Assembly: GCF_017591425.1 (NCBI RefSeq)
Contig: NW_024464918.1
Coordinates: forward strand, 29,292,001 to 29,356,000
From: Ochotona curzoniae
Taxonomy: Eukaryota; Chordata; Mammalia; Lagomorpha; Ochotonidae
Reading direction: 5' to 3'
Length of the DNA: 64,000 bases
Translations under genes and position numbers: made by a program
Part shown: positions 22,220 through 34,198 of the stretch, piece by piece
How the letters are laid out: each line of letters begins with the position of its first letter
Position numbering within the stretch: position 1 is the first letter of the stretch
The notes under the pieces: generated by a model
What the model was told of the DNA's origin: nothing
What the model saw: only the letters and a program-made list of their open reading frames with translations
Database searches by the model: none

Positions 22220-23450
22220 CCACAATTAAAAACTGGCCCAGTCAGCCCCCAGTGTCAACTCTTGCTGGCGGGTACTGGAACCTGGCCCTGCTCAGTCTGC
22301 TCTCATCCCTGGCTCATGTAAACCAGTAGGTGTGGCAGCCTAGCCTGGCATGACTTGTATTCCATCCTGGTTTCTGCACTTGCCAGTGGGCTAAGGTTTG
22401 CTTGGCCGCATCCGGTCCACTCCCTTCCAAAGCCAACTCACACACTTGCCGATAGAGGGAGCTACCTTGCCCAGCCTACCCAACACCCAGACCTGGACCA
22501 TTTGCTCATCAGCAGGAACTGTGACCCACTAGGGGCGTTTCCCAGGTTCCCAGGCCTGTCAGGCCACTCCCAGACCCGGATCTTAACCATGTCAGTGGGT
22601 GTTTTGCCCTTACCCAACATGGCCTGGCCCATCTGTCCTGGCCTTTGTATGAGCTGGTGTGGCTTGGCCCACCTCACACCCTATTTTTAGAGTGCTTATG
22701 CTGATGCTACAGCCTGGACCTCCCCTGCTTGTTCCCAGTCCCAGTACCTGTGAGTGTCGGTGAGTTCCATAGTCACACCTAGCTCAACCCATCACCATCC
22801 CAACTCTCAATCTAACTAGTGAATCTTGTAGTTCCATAGGGTTGAACCCACCTATCCCCCCACAGAATTCAACCCCAGACCTGGTTCTCTTGTATGCTGC
22901 TTGGTCTCAGGGCCCAGTCTAATGTGATCTACCTGATCTGACAGTCGATCAGGTACTTGGATCTAGCCCTGCTAGACAGGTTCCTACCCTTAGTTTTCAC
23001 ATGGCCTGGCATGTGCTGGTCAGCGATGTTCCATTATAACAAATCCTACTCAGGACTCCCATGTAGGCTGGTGCATCAGTCTGACCCACAGAGATCTTCA
23101 GGTTTCAGTCCCCTCCAAACCACCAGGTCTCAGTCCCCTTGCTTACCTGCAAGTGCAATGGCCCTGTCATTGGATATCCTTCAGGATTCATTCCTCAACT
23201 ACATGTACAGTGGCCTTATCTGTAGATGTCCTTAAGCAGTAATTCCATACCCCCAAGACCCCAGAGCTCCCTAGCCGCCCACAAGCTCAGGACCCTCCCC
23301 CTGCCTAACAGCAGTGGATGGACAGCTAGGATCCCCAACATGAAGCCTGGGCCGGCAAACATCTGTGCTGCTGCTCAGACTTACCTGGATTCTGCCCACC
23401 AAGATGGCCGAAAGGTTTACATTTCAAGCTTTGTCCCTTGCTAGGTTTAA
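22220..23450 (-). mobile_element. Dispersed repeat R, copy 2, antisense, longest copy
   Basis: About 1.2 kb, clearly richer in C and T on the plus strand than its flanks and full of CAGGCCTGG/GGCCTGGCC-type motifs. The minus strand matches 43350-43560 in order: GCCA.TG.ACTTGCAG, GGTGGTTTGGAG (GATGGTTTGGAG there), GGGTCAGAC and ACCAGCACA. Frames of up to 111 codons are compositional. The part equivalent to the A-rich 3' end of the other copies is missing. Confidence 0.5.
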
Positions 23451-23589
23451 TGTCATTTGTTAAATAAGGACATTGAACTTGTGAAAACCTTTGTGGGGCA
23501 TACAAGCTGGCTGTGTATACATACATATGTATGTGCATGTACGCATGTGTCCCTAGTAAGAGTCTGTTACATTGCTTTAAAAAAAAAAT

Positions 23590-23930
23590 CTCATAGAGCT
23601 ATTAAAAGACAATTTGAGATGCTCACATCCCGTATCCGAGTACTTGGGTTTGAATTCCAGCTGGCTTTGTGATTCCAACCTGCTGTTCCTGTGCTGCTCC
23701 TACCTGCGAGGCGGTAGTCGTAGTTCAGTGGTAGGTTCTGGCCACCCACTGGGGAGGCCTCTGGCTCCTGGCTCCTGACCTCTGCCTGGCCAAAAAACTA
23801 TGTGGGCATTCAGGGAATTAAGCAGGAGATTGAATTTGCCTCTAAGTTTCTCTATGTTTCTCTGTCTTGTTCTCTTTTCCCTCTCCATGTACATGTATCT
23901 GCCTTAAAATTAAATGAATAAATTCAGTTT
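23590..23930 (+). mobile_element. CSINE, sense, strongly diverged
   Basis: Recognisable at 'gctcacatcccgtatccgag', 'ggtttgaattccagctggct', 'ggcctctggctcctggctcc', 'actatgtgggcattcaggga' and tail CCTTAAAATTAAATGAATAA. Long CTCT-rich stretch before the tail. Confidence 0.65.
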
Positions 23931-24699
23931 TTTTAGTTTCATAAAACCTAATCATACCGTCAAGAAAGAGGTTCTGTAAACACGTTGAATGTTTTACAAA
24001 GTTATTTTTCATGATTTTTCTACAATGCCGGTACAATTGCTTCCATGTAGTTCAAGCCAAAATTGTAAAAATGCCCATCCATCTAGTTTCTAGACACTGA
24101 TTATCTCTAATGAGGGAAGGAATTATCGAATGCTTAATTGAATGCAATCCCCGGACATTAAGGAGGTTGTCATCCATCCTTAGGTTGACATAATTATACT
24201 TTTACGTGTTTTTGCCATAGAGTGTTCTTTGACTTACTGCTAGGCCTTCCTTATATTCTCCATCGGAGGGCATTTTTTAAAGTCCATGTTTTGGTGCAGA
24301 ATTTTTTTTTTAATCTCATGCATACTCATGTGTCCTATGCATTTGTAAAATTGAGTATCTGGAAGTTTGAACAAAATGTGAATTTTTGCTAATTATCTGT
24401 TCAAGTATTAACTCTGGGTCGCAGTAAAATAAACATGGTTCCAACAGCAAACTTGCTAAAACAAAAACAGTGCCATGTTCCAGCAAGTAAGCAATGTCAT
24501 TACTATATATATATATATATATCTCAGTCTATAGCCCTGTAGTGGCACCCCCGTCACATCTAAGTCTTCTACATGCCAGGGTCAGTTTTGACTCACGTGC
24601 CTGCAGAGTCAAGGCTAGGGCATGGGTTCCAGGTCAGAGTTACCCTGTCCAACATGATGTTCCCCTTTGGTCTCTGTCAACTTTTAAGAAAGAACACGA
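23931..24699. other. Unique stretch with a TA repeat
   Basis: No gene seen. Contains the TA run at 24504-24522 and otherwise ordinary AT-rich DNA. Confidence 0.4.
24504..24522. repeat. (TA)n microsatellite
   Basis: About nine TA units between CATTAC and TCTCAG. Confidence 0.9.
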
Positions 24700-25004
24700 G
24701 GGTACGGGGGTGTGATGGCTCAAAGACTAAATCCTCACCATGAAAGCACATAGACGCCAGTTTGTGTCCTGGCCACTCCACTTCCCATCCAGCTCCCTGC
24801 GTATGTCCTGGGAAAGCAGTAGAGGATGGACCAAAGCCTTGGGACACTGCACCTATGAGGGAGACCTGGAAGAAGCTCCTGGCACCTGGCTTAGATCGGC
24901 CCAGCTCTGGCCAGCATAGGCATTTGGGTAGAAAAGTCTTTGTCTGTGTCTCTCCTTCTGTCTCTAAATCTGATTTGCCTTCCCAATAAAAATAAATAAA
25001 TCTT
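24700..25004 (+). mobile_element. CSINE, sense
   Basis: Head 'tacgggggtgtgatggctca', then 'gccagtttgtgtcctggcca', 'atgtcctgggaaagcagtag', 'gggagacctggaagaagctc' and tail TTCCCAATAAAAATAAATAA. The first ~10 bases of the head are diverged. Confidence 0.88.
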
Positions 25005-25184
25005 AGAAGAACAAGGAGAAGAGGGGAAAAAAGGAAATGTCAAGCTATTAGCTAATTTTGGAAGGAAGTTCACTCTGTCAGCAAGCCCCATACCAAACAA
25101 AAGGAAAATAAGTTAGAGTACTTGTTCAGTGATTATGGAAGACAATCTATGTGGCGGAGAAATGGTGTTCCACTGTTTTTTCTT

Positions 25185-25481
25185 TTAAAGATTTATTTAT
25201 TTTAAAGGCATAGTGAAAAAGAAAGAGACACAGACAGAGGAATTAGTTCACTCCTGAAATGACCGCAATGGCTCCAGGTAAGCTAGTAGCCAGGAGCTTC
25301 TTTTGGGTCTTGTGTATGGATGCAGAGGTTCAAGTGCTTGGGCCATCATCCACTGCTTCCCAGGCACATCAGTAGGGAGCTGGATCAGAAGTGGAGCAGT
25401 TGAGACTCAAACCAGCTTCCATAAGGAACATGTTCACTGTAGGCAGGCAGAGGCTTAACTCGCTACATCGCAACAATATTC
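25185..25481 (-). mobile_element. CSINE, antisense
   Basis: Reversed tail TTAAAGATTTATTTATTTTA, 'aagctagtagccaggagctt', 'gctgg atcagaagtggagca' and a head ending near 'ttaactcgctacatcgcaac'. Moderate divergence. Confidence 0.82.
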
Positions 25482-27734
25482 TTTAAATTTTTTTTAAAAA
25501 GTGTTTTTTAAATCACAGCACCCAAGTGTTCTGTTTTTTTTTTTTTAAATAATCTGTAGTTTGAATGTTAAGAGAATGCTTAGTTGATTACATGTAACCT
25601 AACACTGTACCATGACCTTAAAATTACCATCAGGAGAGTTTGTTTTTGAGTCAGTACCTAGAACTCTGCAATTTCCCCATAGGGCACACATCAGAGAATT
25701 GGCAAGTTAGCCTGAGAAACTTAGTTTCTGATTTGGAGAAAAGAATAGTTCATCTGTATGTACAAGTAACATCTCTGGCCGATTATTCACAGATCCGTAC
25801 CTGGAAAAATTAGGTTGTCTTCCAATACAATACAATCTGAAACCAGGATATAACTTAATTACCCTGTTATTTGGTAACGTGTCAGGCATGAGGAGATGAT
25901 AAATGGGAACTGGAGAGGAAAAATTGATCAGTTTCCCTCTCCTTCCTGTCTCCCGGAAAGCTCAGGCTTGAATTTATAACCCAGCTCTGCCAAGCAGACA
26001 GAACTCACAGACTTGTGTTTTCCATGCAAACATCAGCTGATTTTCCCTCTTTATTGGTCTTGAACCAGATTTTCTCATTTAAAATTTTTGAAAGCATTAT
26101 TGTTTCATATTGTGATATTGCAAATAATTTTAATTTGCCTATTAGAATTATAAATATCAGTGTTCCTCCAGCACTGTCTAGGAGAGAACTGATTTCCAAA
26201 GATGAAGCAGAAGGGACTGTGACTCTTTAGCACCTGGACTTACAACACTGGAGGGCCGGAGCCCGTCAGACCTCCACCCTGGCTTCCAACAGCAGATCTC
26301 ACACCTGCCTCTGGGGTCAGCCAGCCGCTTAACACTAATCACGTGACTCCGAGGGAGGGATGGTGTCCAGCAGAGGCCTGAGCTTTCTGCTTTCATTTGG
26401 CCAGACCTGCTTTGCTCTAGCAATCAGTCTTTTCTGAGTTTGGCACTCATGCCTCTGTGGTAGTGCGTGCCCAGTTTAGCAATCTGGTGGAATTTTGGTC
26501 CATGAGGAACAGATTCTGATCTTAATGCAGCACCCACACCCCTGCTCCAGGTGGTTCCAGGAATAGCCTGAAAACTCTTGTGAAGAGAAAAAGACATTTC
26601 ATGACAACATCTTGCATTCGAGTGTAGTGCATGTTGTCACTCCATTACAACCTCAGTGTTTCTCAGTATAAAATCTACAGCTGTGCCTTTTTGGAGAGGG
26701 ATAATCAGGGTACTTAGTCCAGATGCTATTAGGACTGAAATCCATCTGGGAGGCACACAATCTCTAACACTTTTACTTTGCAAAAGCTTAAGTAACTTAA
26801 GAATATTCTCATGTAATCAGATGACTTAGGTTTATTTGCTTATTTGTTTATCATCCACCTAATAAGCATTAACTAAGCACCTACTGTGTGTTGATATGCT
26901 ACACTAGTTGTGACTACCTCTTTCAGGAAAGAGTGCTGAAGGACACAAAAATCTTGAAAGCACATAAATAAATGTGTTATTTACTGGGATAAGAGACATT
27001 AAGCCAACAGCTGGTTGTTAGTAGAAAATAACCAAAAGCAGTTTCAGTGTTGGTTGGCAAAACCAGAGCTTCTGTCACATCCCAACAAGAGATGCTTTTC
27101 AACTACATCAGCTCGTTTGTTGCATTGGGATAGTCCCAGTTAATACTGGTTGTCCCAGCATAATCATTAAGACAGCATCTTTTCTCATTCAGTGTATCTT
27201 GGTTAAAATAATGAATTCTGTGATCATGAGACTTCTAAACAAAGTGAAACTCACAAAGTGCTTGGTCCTGGAAGGGATAATGACTTCTAAGTACTTTGGA
27301 AAACATCCCGAGGTGAAGATGAGCATTAGTGGGGTAATGGGCTGAGATTAACTTCAGTCCTGGCTTCCTCCCAGGGGAGAACATCACGGCTTCCAACGTA
27401 ATGTATTAAGGGCATGAGAATCTGAGCACATGGAATGAATACACAAGTAGAAAGGAATCAGGAAACAAAACTTGAATCTTTTTTCCTGTTATTAAGACAA
27501 AATTAGCAGAAGACAAAAAAGAAAACAAACCCTAGGTCTTCAGTACCTGGGTACCTAGAAACTTTTGAATATGAAAACAGATGGCAGAACGTGACCATAA
27601 AACATGTACATTGAAGGGGCCTCTGGATATAGCTCATACACATCTGTCATCTCAGAGAAGAGGATACCAAATCACAAAAGTGAATGGTAGAGCTAGACTG
27701 GAGCATCAGTGTATTGCTTAATGCAAAAAAACAC
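25482..27734. other. Long unique stretch, no gene seen
   Basis: About 2.2 kb. At 26855-26900, 'taagcattaactaagcacctactgtgtg' resembles widespread old mammalian repeats but is too short to assign. The GC-richer part at 26220-26420 encodes nothing recognised. Confidence 0.4.
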
Positions 27735-27905
27735 CAGATTCATCCTGGTTTCTCAAATTAATTTCTCTGAACCTTGGTTTCTTCCGGTGTAATTCTGGTA
27801 TAATCCGGAAGATGGTATGGAACACAGTACCCTTCATACTATCTCATAGAGTTTTTGTGAATATTGAACAAAATCATACGTACTAAGAAGGAGTTTGGTA
27901 ATTTA
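27735..27905 (+). mobile_element. MIR element, sense
   Basis: 'ttctctgaaccttggtttct', 'gaagatggtatgg', 'tatctcatagagtttttgtg' and 'aatattgaacaaaatcatac' follow the MIR core and tail order (CTCAGTTTCCTC, GTAAAATGGG, TTGTGAGGATTAAA in the consensus). Confidence 0.6.
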
Positions 27906-28786
27906 AATGATGCAACACATTCATGAGCTTAGCTCATGTTTTAAGCAGCAGAAGTCGTCCAAGGCTATTGTGAAGTTGGTTTGGGTTTTGTGGATCTCTT
28001 ATTTCACCTGTCCCTGACCCCTCAAAATTAACCATATCAGATACAAACCGAAGGCACTAATTGGGCAACTGAGAGAAATTCAAGCTTTATACACAATCTG
28101 ATTTTGGAGGAGAGGCCATAGCCAGAAAAGCTACAGGCACCTCAGTTGGTTACTATCTTTCCTTTTAGGATTGGATTAGCTTTAGCAGCCAAAGCGCTGA
28201 CATACAATTGAAATGAGGAATTTGAGAGCTGAGAGTGATCCTGAGTAGTGAGGAAAAGTCCAGTGCAATAGGAGTACTGTGAATCAGTGTTGTGCCAGCG
28301 AGAACCCGAGCCTTAGTGACCCACAGGGCCATACCATCGTCGGAGTCAGCTGGACACAATATTCTTGAGCAAATGCAACAGATTTGGTATTTAAAATGCT
28401 TTATAAAGAGTTAAATATATCTGTGACTATATTGAGTGAGAATGTGTGCAGGCAAACATGATACAATTTTGTTTCTTGCTCATAAGAGAAAGCCAACAAG
28501 TTCTCCTGTACACCGTGACCCAGGAGCTGCACCCTGTGCTCTGCCTTCCACATAGGCCTAACATGAAAAGGGAGAGAAAAGATTCTTCAAAAAAAATGCC
28601 TAGACCCTGCACCAGCACACTGTGTCACAAGGTTCATAACCACACCCAGTTCAGATGTGGAAAGAGGTTTTAGCTGGGAATGAAGACAGAGCATGAGTTC
28701 TGATATGAGTTGCAACATTGTGCCCAAAGTGGCTGCAATTTCTTCTGAAGTTGACAAAGCATGAACAAGAAGCAGAATTGTTTTTT
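27906..28786. other. Unique stretch
   Basis: No recognised gene, RNA or repeat. Confidence 0.4.
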
Positions 28787-29118
28787 TTTAAAGATTTATT
28801 TGTTTTCATTACAAAGTCAGATATACAGAGAGGAGGAGAGACAGAGAGGAAGATCTTCCATCCGATGATTCATTCCCCAAGTGACCACAACGGCCGGTGC
28901 TGTGCCGATCCGAAGCCAGGAACCAGGAACCTCTTCCAGGTCTCCCAGGCGGGTGCAGGGTCCCAAGGTTTTGGGCCATCCTCTCTCTACTGCTTTCCAG
29001 GCCACAAGCAGGGAGTTGGATGGGAAGTGGAGCTGCCGGAATTAGACCTGGCCCCCATATGGGATCCGAGTGCATTCAAGGCGACGACTTTAGCCGCTAG
29101 GCTACACTGCTGGGCCCC
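28787..29118 (-). mobile_element. CSINE, antisense, young
   Basis: Near-consensus copy: TTTTAAAGATTTATTTGTTT, AAGTCAGATATACAGAGAGG, 'gaagatcttccatccgatga', 'gtgctgtgccgatccgaagc', 'catatgggatccgagtgcat', 'ctaggctacactgctgggcc'. CAGAATTGTTTTT before and CAGAACTGGTTTTTG after suggest a target duplication. The frame of about 180 codons across it is not a gene. Confidence 0.93.
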
Positions 29119-30568
29119 CCAGAACTGGTTTTTGTTTTGGGTTTTGTTTTTTTTTTTTTTTGTGACCAGTGCTTTGTGTTTGCTGCTTGACCAGGTAGGG
29201 TACGAGGTCAATTGGAGGCACAGTGATAATGTGTTAGCATTCCAGAAGTGTCTTCAGCTGGCATAGGATAGACCCATTTTGCCTAACCCAGTCAGTACCT
29301 TAGAGGCCAGGGCTTACTAGAACTTTCCATTTGAAGTTCCTTATATGCATTGGCAATGATTTGCATGATTAAAATACAGGAGTAAGAGGAGTTCTAGGCA
29401 CTGAAGGTCTTGGCCCCAGAACACATTCCAGTTATGCTCCCACTTTTCTCATCACTCTGGACACTGATCCCTGCCTAGCCACAAATTACTGTGAAAGCCA
29501 GAAAGCCACTGGGAAAGAAGAAAGTGAAGCTTGGCTATAGGGCAGAGTGTTCAACTGAAAGGCAATACACAGGAAATTGTGAAACCACTCCGCATTAAAT
29601 CGACGGTGTGAAGATGGAGAATATTTTCTAAAAATGCAGGCTCTGATGAAGGGAAGTCCTTTATAGCTACCATTTGTCTGTCTGCCTCTTTGTCAAAGTG
29701 AGGGGAAAATTGGATTTCTAGACTTAATCTTTCCTTAACTGTAGAGCGGCAGATTTTCTGTTTTGGTAGAATCATTTTTAATACAAGAAACAGAAGTATT
29801 TTCTCCCCCAAGGGTCTTTATCACCAAAGGACATAATGGTATATACCATGGACTTGAATAGAACAAGAGGGGAGCATGCTGGAGGTTAGGACAGAAGGCC
29901 GGAGGCAGCAGGACTATTAGTGGGTTGATCATTTTTGTGGCAGTCTTTCCCCTTTTATGTGGAACCAGACCAAAAAATAGGCCTTAAGTCATCAGAATAA
30001 TTTCTAGTGAAGTTGGACTGGAAGATGCGGCTTGGGCCCACAGCCTCAGTGAAGTTGCTAGGAATACTGTATGTCCTCGCTCAGGCCACCTTGCCCACCC
30101 ATGGAAAGGCGGCTGTCTCCACAGGGAATTCCCAGGAGCTCTGGGAGATTTTGGAAGGATGAGGAGGGTGCGAGAACAAAAATGATGGAGAACCTGGCAG
30201 AGATGTGAGGGACAATGTCAAATGACCTGAGAGGCTTGGGTCTGCGGTGGGAAGAAAGAACGGGCACAAGAAATGTCCTAAGCAAGCAAGGGAGCATGTC
30301 TTGCATGCAGAGGTTCAGCTGAGAGCAAGCAGGAGCAGCCTAAAGCCGGGAGTAGTGGTTGAGCAATTCAGCAGCAAAAGCGTCACAATTTCTGCTGGAG
30401 AGCCTGGGATTGGTGGCAGCTTTTATCTGGGCTGGGCCAGCTTTCTTCCTGGTGTGAAGACTCGCTGTGGCATTAACAGGCACATGCTCCCACTCCCCAA
30501 ACCCCAGTCTGCAACTCTTTCTCTGTATCAACCTGCCTTCAAATTCATTTTCTAAAATATTGAAGAGG
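29119..30568. other. Unique stretch, no gene seen
   Basis: About 1.4 kb. Frames of 80-120 codons between 30.05 and 30.70 kb overlap on both strands in a GC-richer section. I recognise none as protein. A T-run at 29147-29161 follows the SINE. Confidence 0.4.
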
Positions 30569-30832
30569 CTCAGAGCCTCCACCCTGTGGCATCCGCATCC
30601 CATTGCCAGCCGGTGTCCTGCCCCACCTACTTCCCCCCAGCTTTCTGTATATGGCTTAGAAAGCAGCAGAGGATGGCCTGAATCCTCAGGATCCTGCACC
30701 CATGCGGGAGACCTGTAAGTAGCTCCTGGCTTCGAATCTGCTCAGCTCCAAGTGTTGCAGACTTTCTCTGTCTGTTTCTCCCCTTTACGTAAAAATCTGC
30801 CTTTCAAATAAAGATAAATAAATCTTTAAAAA
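30569..30832 (+). mobile_element. CSINE, sense, head partly lost
   Basis: 'gcatccgcatcccattgcca', 'gcttagaaagcagcagagga', 'cacccatgcgggagacctgt', 'tggcttcgaatctgctcagc' and tail CCTTTCAAATAAAGATAAAT. The first ~30 bp of the tRNA-like head are weak. Confidence 0.82.
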
Positions 30833-31157
30833 ATATATTGAAGGATCTCAATGTAGACAAAACATTTGTTAAGTTGGGCCATAGGAAATTTCCAGTTTTG
30901 AAATTAGAATCTGCCCACAATTGGCAAGTGTTTGTGATTCAATTTAATATTCGCTGAAGAAGAGGTTCCTGAGTGCTTTGTGCTTTAGTGGCCTCGCGGT
31001 GCATACTTCATGTTTGGAAAGCCTCCAGGTGCTGCCCAAAGCTTCAGGAGTCAAGCTGTCCTCAGAAGACAAGTCCTCAATAATCCCAGATTACCAAGGA
31101 TGGATGGTAGAACACTGCCTGATGGGCCTGATTCATTGAGTTATCCAAATATTCTAA

Positions 31158-31320
31158 ATTTGCATTTGTTTATTCTAGAGACAAAAACAAAGTACTTGCC
31201 CCCAGTGTGGTTCACTCTCCTAGGCCCATTGCAGCTCTGGCTGGACTGAGGCCTTAGCTACGAGCCAGGATTCAGTCTCTGTCCCCGGCGTGGATGACAG
31301 GAACCCAACCACTGTCTTCA
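31158..31320 (-). mobile_element. CSINE fragment, antisense, old
   Basis: 'gtggttcactctcctaggcc', 'attgcagctctggctggact', 'gaggccttagctacgagcca' and 'gtggatgacaggaacccaac' match the middle of the reversed SINE. Both ends are missing or too decayed to place. Confidence 0.5.
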
Positions 31321-32924
31321 CAAATGCAAGTTCTAGTTGTATTGTGCACTGAAATAGTTCTTCCAAATAGATTTGATAATGCGTGGCTGAAAGTTATAGA
31401 GTAACTGTGCTGAAGAATGCATTTTCTAAGTGCTATGTGTGCCTAGTTTAATCCTTAATATTACATGTAGAGTTTTCATTTTTAAGAGAAAAATATTTGC
31501 TTCTTTTATTTGATTGATAGGTATATATTTTACATATCTAGTGTGTTTTAAGCAGTTTCCATCTGAATTCCAGTTGAAACAAATTTTAAATGTGACAGGT
31601 CTTTTTGGATAAAAATAGAAATATCTTGATTTTCTAGTAATTCAAACTAAAGGAACTTTTGCCTACTAGTTTTTACTGCCCAACTCCCATCACTCCTCCT
31701 TCCCATGCTACATAGTGGAATGCTTCATAGTTCCTGTTTGCGTGTGGGCTCCCCTCCGCCGTAGGTTCCACTGAGTCTCAACACTCAGGGTCTCTGAGCA
31801 GCAGTGGACCCAGGCTGCAACCCAGGTCACTCAGAAGGCATATCCCTGCCTGGTGGGTTTTCGATTGGAATAAAAGAACGTGACATGGCAGTGCAGAGAA
31901 GATGAATGGCTTCAGCTGATGGGCAACATTTGGAATTGGGTTTAGTTTTCTCTCAGAATGCTGGTGTCATTTTTCTTCGTCTTATCCTGTCTCTGCTGAT
32001 TCCATCCAGGGGATGTGTTTTAATGTGAAAAATTGAGTCACCGATTCATAAGAAGTCATGAGAAAACATCCCCTTGGATCCCAACTTACCCTCAGTTCAT
32101 ACAGTCTCCACCTACAGAGTAAAGGGCTTGTTTTTATTCAGTTAGGCCTCAGCTACATGCGAGGAAATCAATGTCAAAACTAAGTGGGAACAAGAGGTGG
32201 GTAAGAAACAAATAAGACTCATGTTTTTGCCTTTCTCTCTTTGGAATCAGTAGTTTCTTCTTTAAATAGTTTGAGAGAGTTTAATTGTAAGTTTTTGGAA
32301 TGTTGCATGTAAATCAGCAGCTTCTGCTAGAATTAAAAAGCGGACATGAGATTATGGCATGCACACCCATGTACCGAGGACTAAAGGAAGCTACGACTGG
32401 CGATTCCAGGTCTTAAAACTCACCAGAATCCAAGTGGTAGACGTTAAAAAGCAGTGCACATAAAATCAAACTACAGAATAAACGTGAAAACACTCAGGTC
32501 CTCCTCTTCTCCTTGCTGTCATCCTTCTTTCCAGCATAGTTCCCAGTGACCGAGAAACCTGCTCCAGCTGTCTCATCTCACAAGGGACTGGGCTGGTTCA
32601 CCCTGGCTGCTCCTCCAAGCTATGGGAGGAGCTAGACGAATAGAATATTTACTCCTACAGATTCTGACCCCCTTGCCAATAAAACACAGAAATAACCTGC
32701 TGGAAGTTCTCTCTTCTGTTGATCCCTACTCCCCACACCACAGAAAAGTTTCCAGAACCCCAAGGCAAAGCTAGAATCTAAGCTTCCAGCACTCAGTCCA
32801 CATGGTGAATGAAAGCCAGTTGAGTTAAGCAGGCTTCCCTGAGCTGCTGCCTGAATTCTATATTCTTACTTCTGGGTGGAGAATTGTTGTGTGCTCCCCC
32901 ACTGATAGGTGCCAAGAGAGAATC
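31321..32924. other. Long unique stretch
   Basis: About 1.6 kb without a recognised gene or repeat. Several AT-rich runs near 31440-31660. Confidence 0.4.
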
Positions 32925-33010
32925 CTGGGCCCCACCCTCTGCTGGGCCCAAATTTGCATTTTAATCAGAACCCTGCAAGTTTTGTATGCACCTTAGAGGT
33001 TGGGGAGTTT
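32925..33010 (+). mobile_element. MER5-like hAT DNA transposon fragment
   Basis: 'atcctgggccccaccctctg', 'cccaaatttgcattttaatc' and 'gcaagttttgtatgcacctt' resemble the MER5-type order (GGGCCCCACCC, ATTTGCATTTTAA, GATGCACCTTA). Short and old. Strand follows the remembered consensus. Confidence 0.45.
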
Positions 33011-33968
33011 TCTATCTCACCATCTTCAGCAGCCTCCAAGTTGATTTTCCAAATGTAGCCTAGCCATGTTCCTCTGGGGCTATGTCTGTCAAGTTGTTGA
33101 ATCCTCGATTAGACCCTTCCCAGTTCTTCTACCTGAGAAAAAAATCTGAAGCCTTGACCTTAAAACTGAGCTGTTGGGCCCTGCCAACTACCTGCAGAAA
33201 CCCCTGATGCTGGCATGGGCTGCCTCCAGACTGTCTCCAGAAACATCACTTATAATTGGGTTCCACTAGTGCTGCACCAGGAGCATGCTATTAAATTTAC
33301 AGATTTCTGGGGGTAGCTATTTGTTTAAAATTCAGTCAGCTAGAGGCTCTCTGCTTAAGAAAAGGAAGACATGCTCTCACTTAACAGAGGCATGAAAATC
33401 CCTAATACCTTTGCCACTGTACTGACCATAGAGATAAGATACACGTAGAAGTGTAACACTAACCTTTCTAATGTGGACACCAAACCAAAATTGCAAATAG
33501 GTGTTGTGTTTGATTAATAGGAAGGTGCCTAGAAAAGCAAATAATAGCATGCAGTTCATGGAAGAGTAGAGTGCAAGTCCTGGAAATACAAGTAGAGGAC
33601 AGACATTAAGAAATTGCAATTGAACATGTTAAGTTACCAGGTATCTTTCTGTGTTTACACCATCAACTCTCATTTTTACAAAAGGGATTATCTGCGTATC
33701 AGATCATATTCTTAAGAACCAATTATGGTCTAGATGCTCTAGCTATGACGAATGCTCACTTTTTGACGATGTGTATCCAAAAACGTACTTGCTAAATATT
33801 GTGTGATACAATTCGAAGACAGTCTGTGTCTTTGAAGTGAAAAGCAGGTGTCTGGTAGTTTGGAGGCTACAAGGAAAATCAGTTCTCTTATGGGGAAGCT
33901 GCAGCTGCACAGCCATAATGATTCAAAGGTTTTTCAGGAAAGGGGGGCATGAATGTAAAAGTATGGAG
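33011..33968. other. Unique stretch
   Basis: No gene or repeat recognised up to the L1 boundary. The minus-strand 80-codon frame at 33377-33619 is not a protein I know. Confidence 0.4.
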
Positions 33969-34198
33969 GCCCATTTCCCTTGCCCATTTCTTGACTGGTT
34001 TGTTTATTTTGTTGTTATGGTTCTTCTGGAGTTCTTTGTATAGTCTGGAAAGTAGCCCCTTGTCACCTATGTAGAGTGTGAAGATTTTCTCCCATTCTGT
34101 TAGTTGCTTTTTTTACTTTGCTAATTGTTTCATTTGCTGTGCAGAAGCTTCTTAGCTTAATGTAATCTTGACTTCCTTGGCTCTTGATGGTTTTTCTA
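33969..34198 (-). mobile_element. L1 ORF2 segment, inverted part of a twin-primed L1
   Basis: The minus strand reads as L1 ORF2 C-terminal DNA: 'cacagcaaatgaaacaatta', 'aactaacagaatgggagaaa', 'caaggggctactttccagac', ending 'aagaaatgggcaagggaaatgggc'. It is upstream ORF2 sequence flipped relative to the adjoining 3' segment. The outer end, GCCCATTTCCC at 33969-33979, is the exact reverse complement of the first 11 bases of the sense segment. Confidence 0.85.

Noticed and set aside
22355..22690. 111-codon frame rich in P, H and W
   Set aside because: Lies inside repeat R and reflects its GGCCTGGC-like composition.
28718..29266. 182-codon plus-strand frame, the longest in the window
   Set aside because: It runs across an antisense CSINE and its flanks. 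Translated CSINE motifs (GAGSQGFGPS, FPGHKQG) recur in frames over other SINE copies, so it is repeat-derived.
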